A program made the translations under genes and the position numbers. The notes beneath the pieces were generated by a model that was given only the letters and a program-made list of their open reading frames with translations, was not told the DNA's origin and searched no databases. Positions 26,118 to 36,800 of a stretch of 64,000 bases of DNA are shown one piece after another. Within the stretch, counting starts at the first letter, position 1; every line of letters starts with the position of its first letter. The stretch comes from Chitinophaga varians (GTDB lineage: Bacteria; Bacteroidota; Bacteroidia; Chitinophagales; Chitinophagaceae), in the NCBI RefSeq assembly GCF_012641275.1, contig NZ_JABAIA010000001.1, forward strand, positions 2,418,001 through 2,482,000. The letters are read 5' to 3'.

Positions 26118-26145
26118 ACAGGCTGACCAATAATGGCCAGCCTGT
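26118..26145 (-). terminator. terminator of susCD locus A (GGCTGACC type)
   Basis: Arms ACAGGCTGACC (26118-26128) and GGCCAGCCTGT (26135-26145) with one non-Watson-Crick pair, followed on the minus strand by seven T residues (26118-26112). Confidence 0.82.
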
Positions 26146-26172
26146 CAGCTTTATGAAAAGAGATGTTGGTGA

Positions 26173-27552
26173 TTATTCATCCCACCATACTGGTTTCAGG
26201 ATATCACTTGTCACAACAGCGTTTTTGTTGTACAGGCGTTCATTCTGGTCAGTAGGCAGGCGGCGTGGAATAGCAGGTTTGTTCAACACATTATGCGGGT
26301 TAGGCGTGAGTGTTGGGAAGCCTGTACGGCGCCAGTCAGTATATGCTTCTATCTGTGCGAACAGCGCAACATATTTCTGATTCATGATTTTTTCCTTCGT
26401 GATAGATGCCGCAGTTTCGCTGGCGTAAGCAGTTACAAATGCAGCTGGAGCAGGGCTACCTGTTGCGTTTTGAACATGTGTGAGCACAGCAGTGTTGTAG
26501 GCATCAGCAGCTTCCTGTGTTTTACCCAGGATGAGGTTTGCTTCAGCTTTGATGAACAACGCTTCTACATATCCTGCGAGTGTAATAGGAGAGGTCTGAC
26601 CTGCCATGTAAGTTCCCAATTCGGAAGCATTCTGGTTCTCAGAACCAGGAGCAGCACCAACATAACCTCCACCGGGTGCAACCGCAGCGTATACGCTAAG
26701 ACGTGGATCATTGCTGGCCTTCATCATATTGATCAGGTTCTCACCCATTCTGAGAAGAGTAGCACGACCCTGGCTAAACTGGAACCACTGGTTGTTTTCG
26801 TTGTAAGACTCACCGTAAGTTGCCCTCAGGTCGCCAACATTGGTCACATTGGACAATGCATCCAACGCTTTGGTAGCGGCGTCATTAGCATTCTTTTTGG
26901 TCAGGTGGATAGCATATCTTGCCTTCAGCAGATAAGCGGTATTTAACCACTTGGCCAAATCTCCTTTAAAGAAAAGGTCATTGGCGCCCACTTCGCGAAC
27001 ATCAGATCCGGCGGTTTTCAGCAAACCGATTGCCTCATCCAGCAGAGACTGGATTTGTGCATAGATGTCTTTCTGGGCGTCATACTTCGGTGAAAAGTTA
27101 CCGTTAATGTTGCCCATACCACCTTCCTGGCCAGGAACATCTCCCCACATGTCTGTTGCAACGCCAAGGCCCATTGCCTTTATAACAAGTGCCATCGCTT
27201 TGTTATGCGGGTTACCCTCGCTATACTGGGCAACTATATCATTACAAGGCTGAATAACGTTATTGTAAATGTTATTCCAGTCGTTGGTGGCATCACCTTC
27301 TTTGATATCGTACATATCAATAGCCAACATCTGATCTGCTGTACCACCCAACTGTTGGGTCAGGACTCCAGCCGTACGTGCAGGTGTTCCTGCATAAACA
27401 GACATCAGCCCGAGTTCGGCACTGGACAACACCAATGGACCGGTGGCTTTAACTGGGTTGTTTGGAGAAACTTCATACCCGTCAACAAACTTACTGCAGG
27501 AAGTAGAAAGCATGATGCAAGGCAATGTGAGTGCTATTATGATTTTTTTCAT
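26173..27552 (-). CDS. SusD/RagB-like outer-membrane lipoprotein, locus A
   Basis: A 459-residue SusD-like_2 type lipoprotein: signal MKKIIIALTLPCIML with lipobox STSC, then the family start VDGYEVSPNNPVKATGPLVLSSAELGLMSVYAG. Tetratricopeptide-like helices and the late blocks KYVALFAQIEAYTDWRRTGFPTLTPNP and RRLPTDQNERLYN are typical. It sits as a lid on the SusC barrel and captures substrate at the cell surface. The gene follows its susC by 50 bp and ends in a terminator. The frame allows an upstream start at 27591, but the ATG at 27552 gives the correct signal. Substrate is unknown. Confidence 0.93.
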   Translation of the reverse strand: MKKIIIALTLPCIMLSTSCSKFVDGYEVSPNNPVKATGPLVLSSAELGLMSVYAGTPARTAGVLTQQLGGTADQMLAIDMYDIKEGDATNDWNNIYNNVIQPCNDIVAQYSEGNPHNKAMALVIKAMGLGVATDMWGDVPGQEGGMGNINGNFSPKYDAQKDIYAQIQSLLDEAIGLLKTAGSDVREVGANDLFFKGDLAKWLNTAYLLKARYAIHLTKKNANDAATKALDALSNVTNVGDLRATYGESYNENNQWFQFSQGRATLLRMGENLINMMKASNDPRLSVYAAVAPGGGYVGAAPGSENQNASELGTYMAGQTSPITLAGYVEALFIKAEANLILGKTQEAADAYNTAVLTHVQNATGSPAPAAFVTAYASETAASITKEKIMNQKYVALFAQIEAYTDWRRTGFPTLTPNPHNVLNKPAIPRRLPTDQNERLYNKNAVVTSDILKPVWWDE

Positions 27553-27602
27553 TATCTCGTTATTAGTATTACCAAATATTAGTATCGCCAAGTCTTACTT
27601 TA

Positions 27603-30600
27603 TTATAAGCCCAGTTTCACACCAATGGCGTAGCTTTTGGTACCCGGGTTATTAAAGTAATCAAATCCAGTCAGGTTAGAACCTGCACCAGTCAAGCTGG
27701 TTTCAGGATCTACACCAGGATACTTGGTAGACAACCACAGGTTGCGGCCAGTACCTGTCAGTTCAATAAAACGAATGATTTTCTGACCTTTCAGATTCCA
27801 GCGATAAGAGAGGGATACTTCTCTCAGACGTACCCAGGAGCCATCATATACGGCGTTCTCTGTCGCAGAACCTGCACCATCACCCAGATATGATTTGAAA
27901 TATTTCTCTGCAGTAATTGCCTGTGTATTAGGTATCAGTTTACCAGTACCATCATCGGTCACACCAGGAATAACATAAGTTCTTTCCCTGTCAGCAGATT
28001 CTTCAGTTCTACCCAATTGGTGCATTCTGGCAATAGTACCATTCCAAATTTTACCGCCCTGGCGGATATCGAAGAGTACACCCAGTGTAATGCCTTTATA
28101 GTTGAATGTAGATCTTGCACCTGCGGTCCAGTCTGGGAATGGATTACCAATGTTACCGTTTTGAGCATCAACAATTGGCAGACCATTTGAGCCGATAATC
28201 AACTCTCCTTTGTCAGTACGTTTCCACCTGGAAGCATAGAGGGCGCCGTAAGGCTTGCCAACGATAGCGAAGGAACCGATAGAAGTAAACGCCGGTTCAA
28301 CATCAATTTCAGAAACACCTTCACCCAGTTCCAATACTTCGTTTTTGTTTCTTGTAAAATTGATATTGATATTCCAGTTGAAATCTCTTGAACGAATCAC
28401 ATCACCAGACAGTGAAATTTCCCATCCTTTGTTTACCATAGCACCGGTGTTGTCCACTATTTTCTGGAACCCGGAAGAACCCGCCAGTGGTCTTCTTACC
28501 AGCAAGTCAGAAGTTTTCTTATGATAATAAGTCGCTTCAACATTCAAACGGGCGTCAAAAAACTTCAGGTCCAAACCAATTTCTTTTTCAACCGCGGTCT
28601 GTGGTTTCAGGTTCGCGTTACCAATGACGTTGTTGTAGACGAAACCATTCTGCTTCTGGAAGGGGAAGGAGTTACCATCTGTAAAACCGTCAGCAAAGTA
28701 AGGCTTCACGTAATACGTAAGGGAAGTATATGGATCAGGAGCTAAACCACCGCGGGCGATAGCACCTCTCAGTTTACCATAGGTCAGGATGTCATTCTTC
28801 GGTACCAGGTCTGTAAATACAAATGATGCGTTCACAGAAGGATAGAAGAAGTTGTTCTTATGCAATCCGAAGGTTGAGGACCATTCATTACGACCGGTAG
28901 TACCAATGAAAAGCATGTTTTTGTAGCCGAACTGTACATCATAAAACAGTGCGGAGCTACGAGTGAGAACTGTAGCTTCGTCTGAATACAGCGTAGAAGC
29001 ATTACCCAGATTGTTATAATTTGGGATAGAGAGATCTGTACCGCGGCCATACAGATTTTGTGTTTGCGTTTGAGTTACGTTACCACCAACATTGGCAGTA
29101 ATGGAATATTTCTCGTTAAATTCCTTATGACCGCTAAGGATCAGGTCAGAGTAATACTGTCTGTTCCTGATGGTATTTTCTTCCAGCTGGCCGGTAGGGT
29201 AACCGTTAGAGCCGATAGCAAATATTTGTTTTCTTCCGTCTGTGTATACGTCAGCCCCCAGTTTATAGGTAGCTTTCAACCAGTTGTTGATTTCGTAGTT
29301 AGCACCGATGTTACCCACGAAACGGTCAACTTTATCCTGGAATGGGTTGTTCGCAGTTGTCCAGTAAGGGTTATCGTAGTTGTTAACGAAGTTCTTGCTG
29401 GAACCATCAGGTTTGAGGTAATCTTTCAGATCAAAGCTGGCCGGAGTCCTCATCAGCGGCAGCATAACACCGGATGTATTGCTCCCATTCTGTGCTTTGG
29501 TGCCTTCTGTAGCAGCATAGCTCATAGAGGCATTCATGCTCAGGCGCTGTGTAACCTTTGTATCGAAGTTAGCACGAACAGACGTACGATAGAAGTTGGT
29601 ATTAGGAACGATACCTTTCTGGTCTGCACGGCTCAGAGAGATACGGTAAGTAGAAACATCATTACCACCTGTAGCAGATACGTTGTGGGTAAAGTTAGTA
29701 CCTGTCTGGAAGAAGTCCTTGGTGTTGTCATGAGCTGTAACGCCGTTCAGAGAGCTGATTTTAGGACCCCAGCTTTCAACAACAGGAGCAGTAGTTGTAA
29801 AGTTAGGCAGATAAACAGGCACGCCATTTTTGATAGAGCCCTGCGCATAAATATGCTGCTCTTTAGGCAGTTGGCTCACTTTATCAAAGCCAGCGTTAAA
29901 GTCGTAAGTCACGTGCACGGAACCGGCTTTACCTCTTTTAGTAGTGTAAATAATGGCACCGTTACCTGCACGGGCACCATACAGCGCTGCTGCAGAGGGG
30001 CCTTTCAGAATAGTCACAGAAGCGATATCATCCGGGTTGATGTCCAAGGCGCGGTTAGAGTTGTTCACTCCCTGCAAGTTGGCATTATACGGATAAGTCT
30101 GTGATACAGTGGAGTTTGTGGAGTTGTCGACAGGTACTCCGTCAATAACGATCAGTGGTTGGTTATTACCAGTAAAGGTAGAGTTACCACGGATCAGGAT
30201 TTTGGAAGAAGCACCCGGTGTACCACCGGAACCAATTACCTGAACACCGGCAGCTTTGGAAGACAGTGACTCGATAATGTTGTTCTCACCAGCACGTACC
30301 AGGTCTTCACCTTTCACGGACTGCACGTTATAACCGAGGCTTTTCTTTTCCCTGGTAATACCCAACGCGGTCACTACCACCTCGTTGAGTTGTTTCTTAT
30401 CCTCTTCCAGGGTGATGTCCACTACGTTTTGATCGCCTACTACTACTTCCTGGGAAGTGTAGCCGATGAATGAAAATACCAACGTAGTACCGTTAGCAAC
30501 CTGGAGCTTGTAAGTACCGGTCGGACCGGTGGAGGTACCGGTACCTTTACCTTTAACAGCCACGGAAACTCCCGGAATAGGGGAGTTACCCTTGCTATCT

Positions 30601-30689
30601 TTTACTGTACCAGTAATCGTTCGCGTCTGCGCAGCAGCATGCATGACGCTAATGGCCACGAGCAGCCACAAGAGTAGTCCTCTTTTCAT
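27603..30689 (-). CDS. SusC/RagA TonB-linked outer-membrane transporter, locus A
   Basis: A 1028-residue TonB-dependent transporter. Signal peptide (about 1-20, ending HAAAQ), a carboxypeptidase-D-like regulatory domain at about 22-100 (ITGTVKDSKGNSPIPGVSV), a TonB box EVVVTALG, a plug with GVQVIGSGGTPGASSKILIRG and the signature ALYGARAGNGAIIYTTKRG, then a beta barrel ending in YAIGVKLGL. It has no STN domain, so it does not signal to an anti-sigma factor. It imports a nutrient bound by SusD. An in-frame TTG two codons earlier was rejected as the start. The region upstream holds 15-bp direct repeats. Confidence 0.95.
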   Translation of the reverse strand: MKRGLLLWLLVAISVMHAAAQTRTITGTVKDSKGNSPIPGVSVAVKGKGTGTSTGPTGTYKLQVANGTTLVFSFIGYTSQEVVVGDQNVVDITLEEDKKQLNEVVVTALGITREKKSLGYNVQSVKGEDLVRAGENNIIESLSSKAAGVQVIGSGGTPGASSKILIRGNSTFTGNNQPLIVIDGVPVDNSTNSTVSQTYPYNANLQGVNNSNRALDINPDDIASVTILKGPSAAALYGARAGNGAIIYTTKRGKAGSVHVTYDFNAGFDKVSQLPKEQHIYAQGSIKNGVPVYLPNFTTTAPVVESWGPKISSLNGVTAHDNTKDFFQTGTNFTHNVSATGGNDVSTYRISLSRADQKGIVPNTNFYRTSVRANFDTKVTQRLSMNASMSYAATEGTKAQNGSNTSGVMLPLMRTPASFDLKDYLKPDGSSKNFVNNYDNPYWTTANNPFQDKVDRFVGNIGANYEINNWLKATYKLGADVYTDGRKQIFAIGSNGYPTGQLEENTIRNRQYYSDLILSGHKEFNEKYSITANVGGNVTQTQTQNLYGRGTDLSIPNYNNLGNASTLYSDEATVLTRSSALFYDVQFGYKNMLFIGTTGRNEWSSTFGLHKNNFFYPSVNASFVFTDLVPKNDILTYGKLRGAIARGGLAPDPYTSLTYYVKPYFADGFTDGNSFPFQKQNGFVYNNVIGNANLKPQTAVEKEIGLDLKFFDARLNVEATYYHKKTSDLLVRRPLAGSSGFQKIVDNTGAMVNKGWEISLSGDVIRSRDFNWNININFTRNKNEVLELGEGVSEIDVEPAFTSIGSFAIVGKPYGALYASRWKRTDKGELIIGSNGLPIVDAQNGNIGNPFPDWTAGARSTFNYKGITLGVLFDIRQGGKIWNGTIARMHQLGRTEESADRERTYVIPGVTDDGTGKLIPNTQAITAEKYFKSYLGDGAGSATENAVYDGSWVRLREVSLSYRWNLKGQKIIRFIELTGTGRNLWLSTKYPGVDPETSLTGAGSNLTGFDYFNNPGTKSYAIGVKLGL

Positions 30690-30912
30690 AAGCAATTTAG
30701 ATTTGATAAATATTTCAGTTAACCTAAAACACAGGGTCGTTGGATTACTAGGTGCTTAACATCATTCCGGGAAAACGCAGGTGGTACACGAGTTGTCTAA
30801 TTGCACGCATTGGGCATTAGGTACACTACTCCACAGCATAGGATTCTAACGCATCATAAGCAAAGCCTGTAAGTAACGGGTTACAACATCACACAATTCA
30901 ATTTTAATTCTT

Positions 30913-30958
30913 AATTCAGATTTGGTATTTAATACTTTCCTTGAATTCAGATTTGGTA
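30913..30958. repeat. helically phased 15-bp direct repeats, candidate operator
   Basis: The 15-mer AATTCAGATTTGGTA occurs at 30913-30927 and again at 30944-30958, 31 bp apart (three helical turns), with AATCAGATTT at 30961-30970 as a weaker third copy. It lies about 225-270 bp upstream of the susC A start. Confidence 0.55.
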
Positions 30959-31126
30959 ATAATCAGATTTTGATTTTTGTTTAAAATGTTAATTTTTGTT
31001 TAAAAACGGACACAAGATATAAAAACAAAAAAATATTTTCTACTAAGCGAAGGTAATATTTTTAACAAATTAGCTTGCGCCTAAATAATTCTTGATAAGT
31101 TAAACCACCTGTGTATTAACGCGAAA

Positions 31127-31150
31127 CGCGCCACCCTTACGGATGACGCG
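31127..31150 (-). terminator. possible terminator of susCD locus B
   Basis: As minus-strand RNA the arms 31150-31141 and 31136-31127 pair over 10 bp with two G-U pairs around a 4-nt loop. The following T tract is weak, so strength is uncertain. Confidence 0.45.
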
Positions 31151-31178
31151 CTCCTGTTAATTGCTTTCTTTGTTATTA

Positions 31179-32075
31179 TCAAGGCTTGGATAAAGTTGTC
31201 ACATTACTGCCGAAACTTCCTTCATCCACCTCAGTGGTAACATTCAATACAATAGTGGTATCGCAGGGGTTGATCTGCCCATTGCCCGAAACCGTCAGAT
31301 TATGATATCCCTGGAAAAGGTCTGCGATCTTTTGTTTAGCCATGGTAAACCTATAACTGGCCTTGTCAAATGTGGCCGTCACAGGCACTCCCGCAAGGCC
31401 TGCCCAACCGGTGAAGGTAAATATCGTGCTGTCCTGATTAACAGATACGGTCACCGGATAAGTGCTTTCTGTAACACCAGGATCATCCACCGTCATACTT
31501 CCCAGGTAAGTTTTTACCGTCAACGGGCACACCTTCGTATAGGTCAGTATCCGGATCAGACCTGCTGAATTCAGCACATCGGAGCCATAAGGACGCAGGT
31601 AACGTTTAGTGCCGTCTGACAAAGTAATCGTATCTCCAAACCCATGTATCTGCGTACCGTCATTCATGGTAAAATTGGTGGTCACTTCAAAATAATCGCC
31701 CGCCTTAAGACTGTTGGCGCCGAGACCAAACAGCTGCATCAGCTGCGTTCCGGTCATGGTCACCGTGGTGGGCAACGAACCAATGCCGCCCTGCAACACC
31801 TTCACATTGTTGTATTTCCCATTCATCGCCACCACCACATCTGTGGCTTTAGGCTGTACGCCGGTCGGAAAATACAATGCCACGTTGAAGGCTGTACTAA
31901 AATCAGGCAGGTTGTCTGACTGGATCAGCACGGCTTTGCTTTTATCCTGTGTCAACTGCGGCACCTGACGGTTACTAACACCATCCGGCAGCTTCGGGTT
32001 ATCATTCTTCCGACAGGCATAAAAAATCACCACGCCAACCGCCAACATTGTTATATAGATAATCTTATTCTTCAT
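31179..32075 (-). CDS. SusCD-associated surface lipoprotein, locus B
   Basis: A 298-residue lipoprotein with signal MKNKIIYITMLAVGVVI and lipobox FYAC. The mature part is beta-rich with an Asn/Thr/Gly bias and no catalytic motif. Residues 55-160 (DFSTAFNVALYFPTGVQPKATDVVVAMNG and AGDYFEVTTNFTMNDG) and 190-285 look like two immunoglobulin-like or lipocalin-like halves. Its place as third gene after susC and susD, 32 bp downstream, corresponds to SusE/SusF-type accessory binding proteins. The substrate is unknown and I cannot name a family with confidence. Confidence 0.7.
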   Translation of the reverse strand: MKNKIIYITMLAVGVVIFYACRKNDNPKLPDGVSNRQVPQLTQDKSKAVLIQSDNLPDFSTAFNVALYFPTGVQPKATDVVVAMNGKYNNVKVLQGGIGSLPTTVTMTGTQLMQLFGLGANSLKAGDYFEVTTNFTMNDGTQIHGFGDTITLSDGTKRYLRPYGSDVLNSAGLIRILTYTKVCPLTVKTYLGSMTVDDPGVTESTYPVTVSVNQDSTIFTFTGWAGLAGVPVTATFDKASYRFTMAKQKIADLFQGYHNLTVSGNGQINPCDTTIVLNVTTEVDEGSFGSNVTTLSKP

Positions 32076-32107
32076 ACTTACTTTTTTTGGATCCGTGAAT
32101 GTGGATG

Positions 32108-33826
32108 TTATTTATCCCAGAATACGGGTGTGATATCCGGCTGCTTCTGTGCAGGGGCATTGGGATTCACCTGTATATCAACATTGGGCCATGGCAGCGA
32201 AAGCGGATAATTCCTGCCCAGGGCGACCGGCACCTTGGCCTGCGGAGGCGGCAGTGTGGGATTACCTAAAATAGGAGGCTGCGCAAAACCACCAGGAGCC
32301 ATCGTCGGATCATTTGGATTAAATAATACCGGGAAACCAGTACGCCGGTAATCTGAATAAGTATCACAGCTAAACCCGAAGGCTTGTATCCATTTTTCCG
32401 TCATGATGATTTCCAGCTTGTCTTTAGGGGTAGTCCTGGCATCATATACGCCCAGCACCGCATTCCGGTAAGTGGTAGAAGCAGTGCCTACAATGGTCGG
32501 TACATTTTGTCCGCCTTTGGCAAGGTTCGCAACAAAATCCACCTGCTTGAAGGACTCATCGATCGCGTCAGACAGCTTCTTACGGGCATCACCGGCCACA
32601 AGACCAACATTCATCAGCTCTGCTTCTATATAAAGCACATCAGCATAAGTAAGCATCCTTAAAGGCGCCGCACCGGTACCACTGCCAGCATTTACCACTA
32701 CTGCATCACCGGCATCATAACGACCACCCACCGGATACAGCCCGAATACTGTCATGCTGTTATCCTGCGAAGCACCTTTGTTGGTACCGGTAGACCCGAA
32801 ATAGATGGAGATAAAGGCAGAGTCACGATATTCTGTGGGGTTCTGGGAACCGCCGGCCTTGGAGTTTTGATTGTAAAAATAATACGGAATACGAGGGTCC
32901 TTAATACCTGTAAACAACCGGGGGTTGTACCCTTTCAGGATTTCATAAAACCAGGGACTGATATAGTGCGTCTTCTGGGTAGCATAGTATTCACTGTAAC
33001 CCGGGTTTCTGTCATCGGGCGCTACCTGTGCTGTATACTTCATCATAAACCCATCGCTCGTCTGGCTGAACAGGTTACCGCTACTGATCAACTGGTTGAC
33101 CGGTCCGGATACGTCCTGCACCAGGCGCACCTGGTTGTACAATTTTAATTTGAGCGTATTGGCAAACTTAATCCACTTTTTCACATCTCCGCCATAGTAC
33201 AAATCATCTTTACCCGGTTCCAACACACCGTTGGCTGTTTGTAGGTCAGCAATGGCTTCGTCAATCATCGGGAACAACTGCTTATAAATATCTGCGCCCT
33301 TGTCATATTTCGGATAGCGGGTACCCTTAGTAGCAAACTGGTTGGCCTCCGAAAAAGGAACGTCTGCAAAGGCATCCACAAACTGGCTGAAACCATACGC
33401 TTTCAGCAACTTCGCAATACCGGCATAATGCCGGGCATTGTTGGCGGAAGCCTGCGTAATCAGCACATCCACGTTTTGCAGCATCCCGATAAAGTCAGGG
33501 AGACCACTTACCGCCTGCGCGCTGTAAAAGGACGACCAGGCGCCGTTAAGATCAGTGGATATACCAGTGGCCCCGTACTGGTCCTGGCTCTCCCTCACCA
33601 CTATCTGGTGAGTGTATACCGCCAGCACTTCCGTAAGACCATTCGCACCACGGGCAGCATTGGTAAAACCCAGATCATATGCCAACCCCTGCTGCGCACC
33701 TGTCAGTAGTAAACTCAATGATGCGGTGGAAGGGTTGTTAGGATCTTTGTTGATATCCAGAAACCCCTTAGTACATCCCGTCACTACAACGAGCGTAACT
33801 AAAATTATACTGCTTAGTCTTTTCAT
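32108..33826 (-). CDS. SusD/RagB-like outer-membrane lipoprotein, locus B
   Basis: A 572-residue SusD-like_2 lipoprotein, long for the family. Signal MKRLSSIILVTLVVVTGC gives Cys18, followed by the family motif FLDINKDPNNPSTASLSLLLTGAQQGLAYDLG. The end contains WIQAFGFSCDTYSDYRRTGFPVLFNP and NPDITPVFWDK-like sequence, closely like the locus A SusD end. It lies 22 bp after susC B and 32 bp before the third lipoprotein gene. It binds an unknown substrate at the cell surface with its SusC. Confidence 0.93.
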   Translation of the reverse strand: MKRLSSIILVTLVVVTGCTKGFLDINKDPNNPSTASLSLLLTGAQQGLAYDLGFTNAARGANGLTEVLAVYTHQIVVRESQDQYGATGISTDLNGAWSSFYSAQAVSGLPDFIGMLQNVDVLITQASANNARHYAGIAKLLKAYGFSQFVDAFADVPFSEANQFATKGTRYPKYDKGADIYKQLFPMIDEAIADLQTANGVLEPGKDDLYYGGDVKKWIKFANTLKLKLYNQVRLVQDVSGPVNQLISSGNLFSQTSDGFMMKYTAQVAPDDRNPGYSEYYATQKTHYISPWFYEILKGYNPRLFTGIKDPRIPYYFYNQNSKAGGSQNPTEYRDSAFISIYFGSTGTNKGASQDNSMTVFGLYPVGGRYDAGDAVVVNAGSGTGAAPLRMLTYADVLYIEAELMNVGLVAGDARKKLSDAIDESFKQVDFVANLAKGGQNVPTIVGTASTTYRNAVLGVYDARTTPKDKLEIIMTEKWIQAFGFSCDTYSDYRRTGFPVLFNPNDPTMAPGGFAQPPILGNPTLPPPQAKVPVALGRNYPLSLPWPNVDIQVNPNAPAQKQPDITPVFWDK

Positions 33827-33848
33827 CGGTTCAATTTTTTGTAATAAA

Positions 33849-36800
33849 CTAGAATGTCACTTTCACGTTTACACCAAAACGTCTGGTAGTAGGCGCACCG
33901 GACAATTCTATACCCTGGACGTTGGTAGAACCAAAGCTGCCCACTTCAGGATTGAATCTTGTGTACTTGGGAAAACCCGGTGCATAATACCAGAGGTTTC
34001 TTCCTGTCAATGTCAGTGTCAACGCACCGATAGGCGTTTTACTGAACCACTTCTTTGGAAAATCATATCCCAGTGTCAACTCACGGAAGGTGTACACGGT
34101 AGCATCATACACATTCCATTCCGTCGCTGAGTTGATAGCGAAAGTTTCACCAAAGAACATTTCAAAACGGCTAATCGCAGTATGGTTGGGAATTCTATTC
34201 CCTTTATCATCCAGTAATGGTGTACCTGTATTCACATCTCCATAGTATCCCGGAATAACGTATACATTTTCGCGTTGTTCAACACCGTTGTCTTTGGTCA
34301 CACCACGCCCCAGCAGAGAGCTAACAGTAACGGAATAGATATCACCACCTCTGGTCAGATCGAAGAGTGCATTCAGGAAAAATCCTTTATAGTTTAGAGT
34401 CGTACCCAGGCCTGCCTTGAAATCGGGGTTAGGGTCGCCTACCATGCGTTGTTCAGGGCTTCTGATCAGGTAACCGTTGCTGGGATCAATGAGCAGGCTG
34501 CCGTCTTTATCACGTACGTTAGCACTTCCGCGCAGGTAGCCGTATGGCTTGCCGGCTTCCAGGAAGGGGGATATTTCATCCAGCACACCAGCCAGCAACA
34601 GGCGGGTAACGCCTGGCTTCAGCTCTTTCACCACACTTCTGTTTCTTGTGAAAATACCATGTATGCTCCATGTCAGGTTCTCATTACGTACAGGCACTAC
34701 GTTCAGGTCCACTTCAATACCTTTGTTGGTCAGCTTTCCATAGTTATCGATCACTTGTCCGTAGCCGGAAGAAGGTGGCAGGGACAGCGGTGCGATCTGG
34801 TTAGTAGACAACCGGGTATACCACGCAAAATCTAACGTTATCCTTCTTTCAAAAAACTCGAGGTTGGTTCCCACTTCAAAGTCCTGTGTGAACTCCGGTT
34901 TCAGATTAGGATTGCCCGCAGAAGGGTCTTGCATCACACCGGACTGCCCGAGGAAGGCGGGGTTAACCCTGAAAATATTGAATAACTGGTAAGGGTCAGC
35001 ATCCCTGCCCACTTTGGCCCAGCTGGCACGCAGTTTACCAAAGGTCAGCACTTTGCTTTCCATCTTAAGCGCATCGGTAAACACAAACGATGCCGCCACG
35101 CTGGGATAGAAATAACTACGGTTGCTGGAAGGCAGCGTGGAAGACCAGTCGTTTCTGCCTGTCAGGGTCAGGAACAACCACTTCTTATAGTCCAGGTCCA
35201 CTTCTCCGAAAATACCCCACAACCTGCGCTGCATGAAGATATCTTCTGTCGGGATCACTGTTTTGGTATTCAACAGAGAGTATACACCCGGCACTACGAT
35301 GGTTTTACCCGTATTGATCTGAGATTTTGTCGTACGCTGGTTAACGTTATGGCCTACCAGTATTTTCAAACCGAAGTCTTCATTTTTCAGTTTAGGCGTA
35401 AACGTACCAATGAGGTTGGATTCCAATTCTGTGAAACGGTAGTTCTGTTGTATGATCTGTCCGTTACCTTCCGCACCTCTGGAGCCGATGTCCGTTACTT
35501 CTTTACGAAGGAAATTATTTTGGTTCACCCCAAACTGATAACTGAGGTTAAACCAGGGCAACACTTCATAGTTGAGTTTTAAACCAGCCACATACCGGTC
35601 AGTCGCGGTGGTAATAGTATTATGGGCGAAAGCCCAGAGCGGGTTATCATATTGTGCGCTGTTGGTAGATACCGGTTTACCGGCAGCATTTTCAAAAGGC
35701 AGGCCGGCGATGTTCCAGTTTCGTCCCAGAAAGAGGTTACGCGCGAAAGAAGAAGCTGCGCCGGGCACCTGGTTCTCACCAAAGATACTGCCGCCCTGGT
35801 TACTGGTACTATAGCTGAAATTGGCGTTTACCGTCAATCCGTTTGTGAGACGGGTCACACCACCGATAGACATATTACCTCTGTTGAAGTAGGAGTGAGG
35901 CACGTAGCCATCCTGGCTCAGATAGGAGGCAGTGGCGCTAAGGGCCGATTTATCATTGCCACCGTTCACTCCCACAGAATTTTCTGTGATCCAGCCAGTG
36001 CGGAACAGGTCTTTTACGTTATTGGGAACTGCGCGGTAAGCCATGTTGCCGGAGGCGGGGAACAAATCCGGGAAAGCCTTCAGGTAGTCGGGCCAAACAG
36101 GTATTGAGTCAAGTGTACCGAAGCGGGGGCCCCAGGAGCCGTTGGCATTCTGATAATTGAAGCTGGCACCGGGACCGTATTCATTCTGGTATTTGGGAAG
36201 ATTGGCCACTCTTTCCATGGAAAGGGAAGAGGAGTAAGTCACTTCTGTTTTCCGTTTGCCGGTATTGGCGCTGCCTGATTTGGTAGTGATAATGATCGCG
36301 CCGTTGGAGGCCCTTGATCCGTAAAGTGCTGCCGCGGCGGCGCCTTTCAGCACCGTCATCGAAGCAATGTCATTAGGGTCGAGGGATGAAAGACCGCTGG
36401 AGTAGGCACCGCCGCCCGATGTCTGGCTGGAGGTGGTCACCTGGTCATTATTGTAAGGAATCCCATCTACTACGATCAAAGGTTCGTTATTACCAAAAAA
36501 GGAGGTGTTACCGCGGATGTTGATACGGGTAGCGGCGCCCGGTGTACCTTGTGAAGTTCTGATGTCTACACCGGCTACCTTTCCCTGCAGGCCTTTCAGC
36601 ATGTCAGGTTCCGACTTTTGTACCAGTTGATCGGGTTTGACCGTGGACACCGAATAACCTAACGAGGTTTCGTTCCGTTTCAAACCTACGGCGGTTACCA
36701 CCACTTCTCCCAGTTGTTTTTTATCAGCTTCCAGGGCTACGTCAACTTCATTGCCCGGACCGACAGGGACCTCTTTAGTAAGATATCCCACAAAGGAAAA

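Larger units (their letters stand above)
30690..31178. other. 489-bp region upstream of susC A
   Basis: No reading frame is supportable. It carries a possible terminator for locus B (31127-31150), then two perfect 15-bp direct repeats (30913-30927 and 30944-30958) with a partial third copy (30961-30970). I could not find a TAnnTTTG box on the minus strand, only TACCTTCG at 31055-31048 with a poorly spaced TTTG. Confidence 0.5.
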
